13,613 bases of DNA from an uncultured Colwellia sp. (lineage in GTDB: Bacteria > Pseudomonadota > Gammaproteobacteria > Enterobacterales > Alteromonadaceae), in the NCBI GenBank assembly GCA_913020705.1, contig CAJWBY010000129.1:1-13613 (forward strand), given 5' to 3'. Made by a program: the position numbers and the translations under genes. Positions within the stretch are counted from its first letter, which is position 1. Every line of letters begins with the position of its first letter. This document shows, piece by piece, positions 7,030-13,613 of the stretch. The notes beneath the pieces are model-generated. The model did not search any database. It saw nothing but the letters and a program-made list of their open reading frames with translations, and was not told the origin of the DNA.

Positions 7030-7272
7030 GAACGTGTATAGGAGCTGTTACATATTTCTAGGTGAATCTCAACGAGGTATAAGTAGAGTATATACATATT
7101 ATTTTTTTCTGAAAACGAGCATAATTAGGATGAAATAAAACATTCATATTTCATTCCACAAGGTTCAGTTATAAACATTAATCAGAGTACATTTCCCTTA
7201 TCGTATGTAGGCGGGGGGTATGTACTCATGGTTCAAAAATGAGTTTGAATACTTCTGTACACCCAATCATGC
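7030..7272. other. Intergenic DNA after the primase-helicase gene, with short inverted repeats
   Basis: No gene is seen. An 8-bp inverted repeat GAGTACAT (7185-7192)/ATGTACTC (7220-7227) encloses a G-rich segment (GGCGGGGGGT). TTCAAA (7232-7237)/TTTGAA (7244-7249) is a second small hairpin. These could be a terminator-like or origin-like structure. None has a clear T-tract. Confidence 0.35.
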
Positions 7273-7537
7273 GTGCAATTAACCAAACGACACTAAAGTT
7301 CCACGAGATTTTAGTTAATCCCTTATCTCATTGGAGTTCAAGGCAGATATGGGCTTCCCAAAAATAGCAACTTTTTCAACTCTTCTTTTTAGGAGAGACT
7401 AAGCCCACAAAATCCAATAGCTTTTCATTTGAAAAATCAAATTCCTTTGACCAGAAAAAGCATAATTTGATAACGGCTAGACAACGTTCAAAAATTTAAA
7501 ATCTCGTGGAACTTTAGTGTCGTTTGGTTATTTGCAC
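7273..7537. mobile_element. Element A: 265-bp inverted-repeat element (MITE-like)
   Basis: Inverted repeats of 41 bp at 7273-7313 and 7497-7537 match at 40 of 41 positions. The outer end is GTGCAATTAA on the left and GTGCAAATAA on the right, and the inner part is CCACGAGATTTTA. The interior holds no intact gene. On the minus strand it contains a short frame reading ERCLAVIKLCFFWSKEFDF and LLDFVGLVSPKKKS before a stop, perhaps a leftover of the parent transposase. The same end occurs alone at 1118-1157. No target-site duplication could be identified. The small size and lack of a transposase fit a miniature element moved by another copy's enzyme. Confidence 0.82.
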
Positions 7538-7612
7538 CCACTACTCGGGGATTTCAGAGTTGCCCGGAAATTGCTGGTTGCTTTATACTTTTAGAATTAC
7601 CCTCACTTTTAA

Positions 7613-7642
7613 TTGCACATGAATAGTATCATAAATTATAAT
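7613..7642 (+). promoter_or_regulatory. Promoter of the small orphan gene
   Basis: TTGCAC (7613-7618) and a consensus TATAAT (7637-7642) are separated by 18 bases, about 45 bases before the ATG at 7687. The -10 is perfect and the -35 is weak. Confidence 0.5.
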
Positions 7643-7686
7643 GACAGTAAGCACTATATTCAATATACGTTAAAGATGAGAGTTTT

Positions 7687-8049
7687 ATGGGTGAAGCTAA
7701 ATTAAGAGGTTCTTTTGAGCAACGAAAAAAAGAAGCACAAGAATTTATTACTCTTGTAAGTAAAAAAGACGCGATGATATTTTTAAAAAATATTAATGTT
7801 AATCCTGATAATATTGATCCTAAACATTTAGAATCATCGCATTTTTTTATAATCAAAAAAAATGATGAAGAAGCTATCGCTGTTCTCTATGATTTTTTTA
7901 GACAAAGTAAAAATGTGGTTAATAGCACAATGGCTATACTGTCTAGCAAAACTACCAGTATATCATTTACTAAAAGCATACAAAATAGACATAAGAAGCT
8001 AAATAAGATGGTTTTAGACAGTGTACAGGTAGTGATTGAAAGACATTAA
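7687..8049 (+). CDS. Small orphan protein beginning MGEAKLRG
   Basis: This is a 120-residue, lysine-rich, probably cytosolic protein with no signal peptide or membrane segment. The opening MGEAKLRGSFEQRKKEAQ resembles the short MGEAKRR-type N-terminal motif seen on many uncharacterised bacterial proteins; the rest is not recognised. The middle (FFIIKKNDEEAIAVLYDFF) could form a strand-helix unit, and the C-terminus is helical and basic (IQNRHKKLNKMVLD). It has its own promoter and a GAGAG sequence about 5 bases before the ATG. A terminator-like hairpin follows about 50 bases after the stop, so it looks like a single-gene unit. It converges with the BREX operon. A minus-strand frame overlaps part of it but has no supporting signals. 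Confidence 0.6.
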   Translation: MGEAKLRGSFEQRKKEAQEFITLVSKKDAMIFLKNINVNPDNIDPKHLESSHFFIIKKNDEEAIAVLYDFFRQSKNVVNSTMAILSSKTTSISFTKSIQNRHKKLNKMVLDSVQVVIERH

Positions 8050-8097
8050 CACAAAAAATATTATACTACGAACAATATACAGTTGAGCCGCTTACAT

Positions 8098-8122
8098 CCT
8101 CGCCCTAAACGGCGGGGTTTTT
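8098..8122 (+). terminator. Rho-independent terminator-like hairpin
   Basis: CCTCGCC (8098-8104) pairs with GGCGGGG (8111-8117), with one G-T wobble and a CTAAAC loop, and is followed by TTTTT (8118-8122). It lies 49 bases after the small orphan gene. The sequence CGCCCTAAACGGCGGGG also resembles the hairpin near the ends of IS200/IS605-type elements, so it could be a relic of one that now serves as a terminator. Confidence 0.65.
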
Positions 8123-8311
8123 CGCTACAAAAGACAAAATATCTAACGTAAAAAATCAGCGGCCGTTTAAAGGGGCAGTTTTTTTACGGCTTTTTGGGTT
8201 ATGTGCTGTTTACGGATTATCTTTCCGAATTTGTTATGTATTTCAAAGTGGACGGGGTTTAAGTGTAGTAGTATTTACAATATCATTACTTCAACATTCG
8301 CCCAATAAACC
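8123..8311. other. Intergenic DNA, no gene seen
   Basis: AT-rich sequence with T-runs (TTTTTTTACGGC near 8177) and a weak GCCGT/ACGGC pairing. There is no supportable gene or promoter. It may be the eroded body of the element whose hairpin lies at 8098-8117. Confidence 0.3.
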
Positions 8312-8446
8312 GGCTTCCCGTCTAAGCCGGGACAAAACTGAATATCACATAACTACCTTTTCCTAGAAAATACAGATTTAAAGATGGATAAGGCTGTTTT
8401 TTGTAACCTGTTGAAATATTTGGTGTCCCGGCTTAGACGGGAAGCC
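8312..8446. mobile_element. 135-bp miniature element with 22-bp palindromic ends
   Basis: A perfect 22-bp inverted repeat occupies 8312-8333 (GGCTTCCCGTCTAAGCCGG onward) and 8425-8446. Each end is itself a partial hairpin: CCGGCTT (8310-8316) pairs with AAGCCGG (8324-8330) around CCCGTCT, and GGCTT/AAGCC pair around AGACGGG on the right. The 91-base interior is AT-rich without a gene. The size and ends fit a MITE or REP/BIME-like unit. It sits between the convergent orphan gene and BREX operon, where it could also act on transcript 3' ends. Confidence 0.65.
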
Positions 8447-8529
8447 CAATTAAGTACGGTAATTCAGTAATGTAAATCTCATTAAGTATTTTTCAATCGA
8501 CAACCATGAACTTAAATAATTTACCCGAA

Positions 8530-9369
8530 TTATGAAAACAACGCTAAAAATTTAGCTTTCGATAGACTGAACCCTGAAGCATTTTTATGTCCACCCCCAC
8601 CAAAATTCATTGCCAGCTTAGATACATCAAAATCACCTATAGAACGCAATCCACATTCAAACTGTTGTTTTTTACCATGATAAAAATACGTCATGCCAAA
8701 AGTACCCGATTGTTTTGCTAATGCATGACCCACATCACTGGAAAACATACCTGAAGCATTGACAGCTAAACCTTTAGCACCTAGCAGTTCAAAGCTATGT
8801 TTTGCATTGACTAAACGACGCACTATTAATTGATGTTGTTTCAATAAAATACGCCCTTCTTTTTGTAAGATTGGTAATTTCAAGGCTTCAAAATACTCAA
8901 AACGTAAGGGTAAACGTAGATATAACGCTTTACAAATTGCTTCGGTTTCTTTTAATTCATGACGCCATAAATCATGATCTTCAATATGTTTTAACAGAAG
9001 CGGTGGTGTCGCTGTATCATGGAAATAATCCCATGCAATCATACAGCCGCTTTGATGCTGAATAAAATTCAGGGTGAGTGATGCTGGTAAGGACCCGTCA
9101 TAGGCTAAAAAGCTTTGTTCTGCACTGATATGATGGTCTAACACCACAATACTTTTTGCTTTCTTAGCCGCTAATAATAAAACATCTACTGGATAACAAA
9201 AATCTAAAATATATAATGTTGCACCCTCATCAAACTGAGGTATTGGCTGATAATGTCTTACCGCTTTATAAGTTGCTTGATCGCCAAATTTTTTCCATGC
9301 AGCCCATGCAGCAGCGTAACCATCCATACAATCGGCATGATATAGCACCCATATTTTTTCAGTACTCAT
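8530..9369 (-). CDS. DHH/DHHA1-family phosphoesterase (NrnB/COG2404-like), coupled to brxL
   Basis: This 279-residue protein has the full set of DHH-superfamily metal-binding motifs. Motif I is YHADCMDGYAAAW (His11, Asp13, Asp16). Motif II is ILDF (Asp56). Motif III is VVLDHH (Asp78-His80). Motif IV is IEDHDLW (near Asp131/Asp133). The C-terminal DHHA1 substrate-binding domain ends in FGGGGHKNASGF (256-267). Relatives are manganese-dependent phosphodiesterases or phosphatases acting on short oligoribonucleotides, cyclic nucleotides or pAp; the substrate here cannot be read from the sequence. The ATG overlaps the brxL stop by four bases (ATGA at 9366-9369), which indicates translational coupling and co-transcription with BREX. 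A GGGTG sequence lies 5-6 bases before the start. It is not one of the standard BREX genes I know, so a role as an accessory is an inference. Confidence 0.85.
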   Translation of the reverse strand: MSTEKIWVLYHADCMDGYAAAWAAWKKFGDQATYKAVRHYQPIPQFDEGATLYILDFCYPVDVLLLAAKKAKSIVVLDHHISAEQSFLAYDGSLPASLTLNFIQHQSGCMIAWDYFHDTATPPLLLKHIEDHDLWRHELKETEAICKALYLRLPLRFEYFEALKLPILQKEGRILLKQHQLIVRRLVNAKHSFELLGAKGLAVNASGMFSSDVGHALAKQSGTFGMTYFYHGKKQQFECGLRSIGDFDVSKLAMNFGGGGHKNASGFSLSKAKFLALFS

Positions 9370-11423
9370 TGAACACCCAATGCTTTATATACGGCATCAA
9401 CGGGGTCAGCATAAAAGCTAATTTGAAATTTAGAAAACAATTCAGCAGGCACAGTAGGAATATCAGCAGCAGAGGCCATAGGTAATAGTATTTTTGTACC
9501 ACCGCTGTCCATTGCCATTTGTAAACTACCGGCTAAATCTTCAACAGGATTAACCACACCGCCTAAGGTCATATTCCCTAAAACCACCATTTGTTCTTGT
9601 ACAGGTTTTTTCATGAGTACTGAACAAAATGCAATAAGAGCAGCAAGGCTCGTCTGTGTACTTGCTCCCGATTGATATAACTCAATAATGTGTAAATGGA
9701 ATTCATAGTCTGAAAATTTCTCAACCAGACTAATGCGGTTTAAATTACCTTTGAAATAGTCAAAACCAACACGAATCGCTTCTTTTGCGGCAACATGTGA
9801 ACCAAAACCTGAAACCGTATGCCGTCCAGTACCTGCCATCATTTGTGTTTCAAAACGATATAAACCTAATTGTCCTGCATCTCCTTTTGTAACTAAATGT
9901 ACAACACCAGGCTTTGATAAGCCTTCTGGAATAAGTTTATTACCGCCTTGTTCTGGCACATTAACAAAAAATTCTTCTAAGGTTTCATTGTCTAAATAAC
10001 TAAAATGCACATCAAAAAATTCCATGCCGCCTAATTTTTTTAGTTGCTCTTTAATCCGTCGTCTTGATTCTAAGGCGTAGACTAAACAGTCTCTAAGGGC
10101 TTCTTTATCAAATTCACCATGAGGATATAGCAGCTTAATCAGCCCTGAGACCGTGCGTCTAACTGCGATGACATCACGCTGATTAAGGTTATTACCTAAT
10201 TTAAAATATTGATCGATGGCATTGGAAAAATTACGTTTACGCATTTCCCGCATGTACTCTGCCATATAGTCTGTAATCAAGCCAAAATGATTAGTGAAGA
10301 ATTCGGGACGCATTTTAGGGATTTCCCAACCGGGGATATAGGCATGAAAACGGTCAAAGAACGCGGTATCAATCATTTTCTCTGGAAAGGGGGCTAGTAA
10401 ATGGCTAGTTTTAACCAGTGTTTCGACACTTTGATTAATGTTACCAATAAAGACCATTGAAGCACTGGCTTCAATAGAATCACGCCCACGGGCAAAAGAG
10501 CCTGATGCCATATAATCTTTCATGATCTGAATGCCGTCAGTATCATGAAAATTAATACCGGCTACTTCATCAAATGCCACCACATCCCATAAACCGACTA
10601 AGCCGACTTTGCGTGTAGTCATGTTATAAAATAAATTAGCCACACTGGTTTGCCCGCCTGAGACTAATAAGCTATTGGGTGAGCATTCTTTGTAGACATG
10701 ACTCTTCCCTGTGCCTCTAGGACCTAATTCACAGACGTTATAATTATTTTCGACAAAAGGAATCATACGGGCTAATAAATGTAACTTAGCACGCTCATCT
10801 AAATTAACCGGCTCCATGCCAATAGAGCGTAATAGAACATCAGACCATTCGCTGGTTTTAAAATGTGTCCGTGCATCAAATAAAGCCTGCATATCCATAT
10901 TTGGCATTTGAATGGCTTTTAAATTAGCAATCGAAAAAGGCGAGGCTCGTTGCCCTTCTTCAAAAAAATACTGCACCGTGATAATGCACCAAATACCGCC
11001 CATAAAGAGTTTTTCATTCTCTTTTACCACTTCAATGGGAATGTAAGCATCTGATAAACCCAGATTAGACAAACGGGCTTCATAGATATCTTTAGATTGA
11101 TTCAGCTTAACGCTAACCTTATCAATCACTTTATAACTACCCCGTTCTCGAATCAGTGATTTAATCTTTTCTGCTTCATCAGGTCGAACATAGTTCTCAG
11201 CTAAAATCTTTTTAACACTGTTTAAACCTTCAGCAACAATTTCAGCATCATCAGATGCACAGTACGTTCCCAAGAGATATTCCAGCACATACACCGGAAC
11301 ATTCGCCCCTTCTTTTAATTGCTTGGTCAGGTCTTTTCTCACCACCCGACCTTTAAAATGACGATTAAGTAAGGTGTCTAAATCTTCATCATTAGTGAGG
11401 TCTTTATCTAAAATCATGCTCAT
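9366..11423 (-). CDS. brxL: BrxL, Lon-like AAA+ protein of type 1 BREX
   Basis: This 685-residue protein has the usual BrxL length and order. An N-terminal domain (about 1-200) is followed by an AAA+ ATPase with Walker A LGPRGTGKSH at 233-242, Walker B VVAFDEV at 281-287, sensor-1-like FIGNIN at 325-330, and an FFDRFH segment at 355-360 that probably supplies the arginine finger. The C-terminal domain (about 500-685) is Lon-protease-like. BrxL forms ring-shaped DNA-binding assemblies and is required for phage restriction in type 1 BREX. In the Lon-like part, GASTQTSL (586-593) stands where Lon has its catalytic serine. The region around VVNPVEDLAGS (623-633), where Lon has its lysine, lacks one, so peptidase activity looks doubtful. 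The gene starts 16 bases after the pglZ stop, without a strong ribosome binding site, so coupling to pglZ is likely. Confidence 0.95.
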   Translation of the reverse strand: MSMILDKDLTNDEDLDTLLNRHFKGRVVRKDLTKQLKEGANVPVYVLEYLLGTYCASDDAEIVAEGLNSVKKILAENYVRPDEAEKIKSLIRERGSYKVIDKVSVKLNQSKDIYEARLSNLGLSDAYIPIEVVKENEKLFMGGIWCIITVQYFFEEGQRASPFSIANLKAIQMPNMDMQALFDARTHFKTSEWSDVLLRSIGMEPVNLDERAKLHLLARMIPFVENNYNVCELGPRGTGKSHVYKECSPNSLLVSGGQTSVANLFYNMTTRKVGLVGLWDVVAFDEVAGINFHDTDGIQIMKDYMASGSFARGRDSIEASASMVFIGNINQSVETLVKTSHLLAPFPEKMIDTAFFDRFHAYIPGWEIPKMRPEFFTNHFGLITDYMAEYMREMRKRNFSNAIDQYFKLGNNLNQRDVIAVRRTVSGLIKLLYPHGEFDKEALRDCLVYALESRRRIKEQLKKLGGMEFFDVHFSYLDNETLEEFFVNVPEQGGNKLIPEGLSKPGVVHLVTKGDAGQLGLYRFETQMMAGTGRHTVSGFGSHVAAKEAIRVGFDYFKGNLNRISLVEKFSDYEFHLHIIELYQSGASTQTSLAALIAFCSVLMKKPVQEQMVVLGNMTLGGVVNPVEDLAGSLQMAMDSGGTKILLPMASAADIPTVPAELFSKFQISFYADPVDAVYKALGVQ

Positions 11424-11439
11424 TATCAGTGGTTACTCA

Positions 11440-13613
11440 TTAGAAAAAATCATCTTGAAAGGCAAGGTCAATGGTCACGGGATATTTATTGTGACAGGTT
11501 TGGGTGACGCTATTATTTAATATCAGCGTATAAGAGTCCCCTCGGTCAAAGTTCGAGCCAATAAGTTTTAAACGCACTGCTTGAGTACGCTGATCCATTA
11601 ACGGATTGGTACTATCAAAGTTTAAGGTTTCACAGCTAGAAACAGAGTTACCCTTACTATCAACAATAAAAATATCTAAGGATCTGCCTATATATTTTCC
11701 ATCCACGGGGTCTGTTTGAAGAAAGTTAATTTTATCAATATTGCTTGCCATCTTAATGGGCTGAGTCTTAACTACCACACCGACAGGCTTCTGTTCATGT
11801 TGAGTTATTTTATCACCGCGTAAGGTTTCAATCGCTATCACCGGCACACAAATTTCTTGTAACATCGCTCCGCCATGCACAAAACGTGAACCCCCGATAA
11901 AATGAAAACGTTGTGAACCTTTAGGCATTAAAAATTCAGTCTCATCACTACCTTGTGCGGTGTGTTGAATCTTTCCATGCCAACAATACGCATCAGAAGG
12001 AAGCTGCTTTCCGATAATATAGCGTTTCTTTGCTTCAATCGTATGATTAGGTTTTTGTGTTAAGACGGTTTTATCGGCTGCTGATAACGCTTGCTGTTGG
12101 AATAAAAAACCATGATCTGCAGTCACTAACACACGACTGCCGTTAAGTCGGTTAATCACCCGTGCCACTAAATCTTTCAATTCATTAACAGTCGTTCGAC
12201 ACGCCTCAAAGGTTTTTTCTTCCGTGGCTAATTTATCACCAATCGCATCAATGGTGTCGTGATAAATATACACCACCGCCGCATCTGCAATGTGTTCACG
12301 CCCTTCCTCATTACTCCATTGCATTAACTGTTTTGAACTCACCGCAATGCCTTTCACTGCCTTTAAAATAGCACCCCGATTTTTTAAACCTTGTGTGGAC
12401 TGACCATCGGCATGCACCACATCACCTTGGTAGGCTAATTGTTTATGTGGTAATAAAGCTGCCATGCCTAATTGCGTATAACTGGGTAAGACCCCTAATT
12501 GAGAACTTAACGTCGCTTTGAAACGCTTTTCACTGTTTACCACGGCATTTAATTCCTGTGCTACCTCATAACGCAAGGCGTCAGAAATAATCACAAATAC
12601 CCGTTTAGTCTGCTTATTTTGTAAACGTATCGCCACTTCACGTTGATAAAAACTCGATTGCGATTTAATCCCCTCTAAACGCCAATGCTGTAAACACTGT
12701 TCAGCATCCAATAAACGATCCCATGCCAAACCTAATTCGTATAAATACCACTGGCTGTACAGCTTTTCGACTGCCTCGTCTAATTGACGCAATATATCAG
12801 AGCCTTTACTTAATACGGTCGCAACATGTTCATTGAATAAACGGTACGACTGATCAAACACATATAAATCTTTCTCATACGCCTGATACATTTCTTTTAC
12901 TGATGAATAATGAAAACCATCAACATGACTTTCGCGTAGAAAAAATAATTGCTCTGCATGACGTAATGCTTGATACAGTGCCGCATATTCAGGGCGTACC
13001 ACACACCAATGACTTAACAAACGGGTAGAAATAATACGCTCAAATTGCACCCGATCTAAACGCTGGCTGGTATCTAAAATATCAGCCGTTAACGCTCGAA
13101 TAATCACCTGTTCAATCGCTTCAAAAGTCTTACATTCCACCAACTGACTCGCTTGATAATGCTGGCATTGTGTATTTACCTCTAATGAGCGACTTAAAGA
13201 GGCGGCAATCGCATTATAATCCTCAGCAAAACGCCGATCATTACGCCAACTTGCCATAAACGCCAATGCGGTTGCCTGACCTGAACGGGTTTTCAATACA
13301 TTATTTAATAACCAATCACGTTCAGCGGTCTCAATTTGGCTCCATAAATCGGTACAAAATAACTTCAAGATAAAATCAGCTAAAGACGGCTTAACACTCT
13401 CATAGCCATATTCCGTTGCGAGTTCTCGCCATAACGCTTCAGTGAGCTGAAATTTATCAAACTGCTGCATTAAATCAATCTGCTCAACACCTGATACCAA
13501 AGACTCAGCATACGCCCGCATTAACGGCAATAAAATATCGGTTAAAGTACTGACATCCGCTTTACTCAATACCGCCATCATCTTACGGTCTAAAGACGCT
13601 TCCTGCTCATTTT
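11440..13613 (-). CDS. pglZ: PglZ, alkaline-phosphatase-like BREX protein, 5' end outside the window
   Basis: The frame has no stop to the right edge (10 codons, NEQEASLDRK, precede the first ATG pair at 13581), and BREX type 1 PglZ is usually about 830-850 residues, so the N-terminus is cut by the window and not by the gene. The phosphatase fold is clear; numbering here starts at the Met whose codon begins at 13581. SDALRYE is at 333-339, PSYTQLGMAALLPH at 366-379, YIYHDTIDA at 438-446 and TADHGFLF at 487-494. Together these give the metal-binding Asp/His set and the nucleophile region of the alkaline phosphatase superfamily. PglZ is essential for BREX methylation and restriction, where it works with PglX and BrxC; its exact reaction is not settled. 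It ends 16 bases before brxL, the normal type 1 gene order. Confidence 0.93.
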   Translation of the reverse strand, partial: NEQEASLDRKMMAVLSKADVSTLTDILLPLMRAYAESLVSGVEQIDLMQQFDKFQLTEALWRELATEYGYESVKPSLADFILKLFCTDLWSQIETAERDWLLNNVLKTRSGQATALAFMASWRNDRRFAEDYNAIAASLSRSLEVNTQCQHYQASQLVECKTFEAIEQVIIRALTADILDTSQRLDRVQFERIISTRLLSHWCVVRPEYAALYQALRHAEQLFFLRESHVDGFHYSSVKEMYQAYEKDLYVFDQSYRLFNEHVATVLSKGSDILRQLDEAVEKLYSQWYLYELGLAWDRLLDAEQCLQHWRLEGIKSQSSFYQREVAIRLQNKQTKRVFVIISDALRYEVAQELNAVVNSEKRFKATLSSQLGVLPSYTQLGMAALLPHKQLAYQGDVVHADGQSTQGLKNRGAILKAVKGIAVSSKQLMQWSNEEGREHIADAAVVYIYHDTIDAIGDKLATEEKTFEACRTTVNELKDLVARVINRLNGSRVLVTADHGFLFQQQALSAADKTVLTQKPNHTIEAKKRYIIGKQLPSDAYCWHGKIQHTAQGSDETEFLMPKGSQRFHFIGGSRFVHGGAMLQEICVPVIAIETLRGDKITQHEQKPVGVVVKTQPIKMASNIDKINFLQTDPVDGKYIGRSLDIFIVDSKGNSVSSCETLNFDSTNPLMDQRTQAVRLKLIGSNFDRGDSYTLILNNSVTQTCHNKYPVTIDLAFQDDFF

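Noticed and set aside
7629..7856. Minus-strand open frame overlapping the small orphan gene
   Set aside because: No ribosome binding site or family resemblance; the plus-strand gene has a promoter, a Shine-Dalgarno-like sequence and a terminator.
8098..8122. Complete IS200/IS605 element
   Set aside because: Only a hairpin resembling such an end is present; no tnpA or tnpB coding sequence lies nearby.
8871..9485. Two plus-strand frames antisense to the DHH and brxL genes
   Set aside because: Both oppose well-conserved coding sequence and read as low-information translations of the complementary strand.
10209..10397. Plus-strand frame antisense to brxL
   Set aside because: It lies opposite the conserved AAA+ region and has no supporting signals.
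11440..13581. A short, 713-residue PglZ variant starting at the double ATG near 13581
   Set aside because: The frame continues without a stop to the window edge and the family is normally over 800 residues, so the N-terminus simply lies outside.
9366..13613. A wholly new AAA+/phosphatase defence system
   Set aside because: The motifs, lengths and gene order are those of known type 1 BREX (pglZ then brxL); only the added phosphoesterase is unusual.

Overview
The window looks like accessory DNA from a low-GC proteobacterium, most likely a gammaproteobacterium. This rests on an IS4-type transposase fragment, a ParD-like/RelE-type toxin-antitoxin pair, sigma70-like promoter boxes and a type 1 BREX locus. 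The genus cannot be named from the sequence. The left 8 kb is visibly more AT-rich than the right 5 kb, which suggests at least two origins.

Region 1 (about 1-2040) is a graveyard of mobile and plasmid-type genes. It holds the N-terminal part of an IS4-like transposase that runs off the left edge with an internal frameshift, and a serine resolvase missing its catalytic N-terminus. Next are a small orphan protein with a glycine-zipper tail, one solitary end of an inverted-repeat element (element A), and a 325-bp inverted-repeat element (element B). The region closes with an antitoxin-toxin operon whose toxin has lost its last residues to element B.

Region 2 (about 2100-7030) carries an intact serine recombinase with a near-perfect palindrome over its -10 box, then decayed sequence. 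After that comes a protein of about 1208 residues joining a VirE_N/primase-like N-terminus, a PriCT-like segment and a helicase-type ATPase. A recombinase plus a large primase-helicase is the expected core of a plasmid or self-replicating integrative element.

Region 3 (7030-8529) contains a complete copy of element A (about 265 bp), a small orphan gene with its own promoter and a terminator-like hairpin, and a 135-bp element with perfect 22-bp palindromic ends.

Region 4 (8530-13613, minus strand) is the 3' end of a type 1 BREX phage-defence operon. It has pglZ (its 5' end lies outside the window), brxL, and a DHH/DHHA1 phosphoesterase that overlaps brxL by 4 bases. The phosphoesterase is therefore very probably translated together with brxL, and it is the strongest candidate here for an undescribed part of a defence system. 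The rest of BREX (brxA, brxB, brxC, pglX) would lie to the right of the window.
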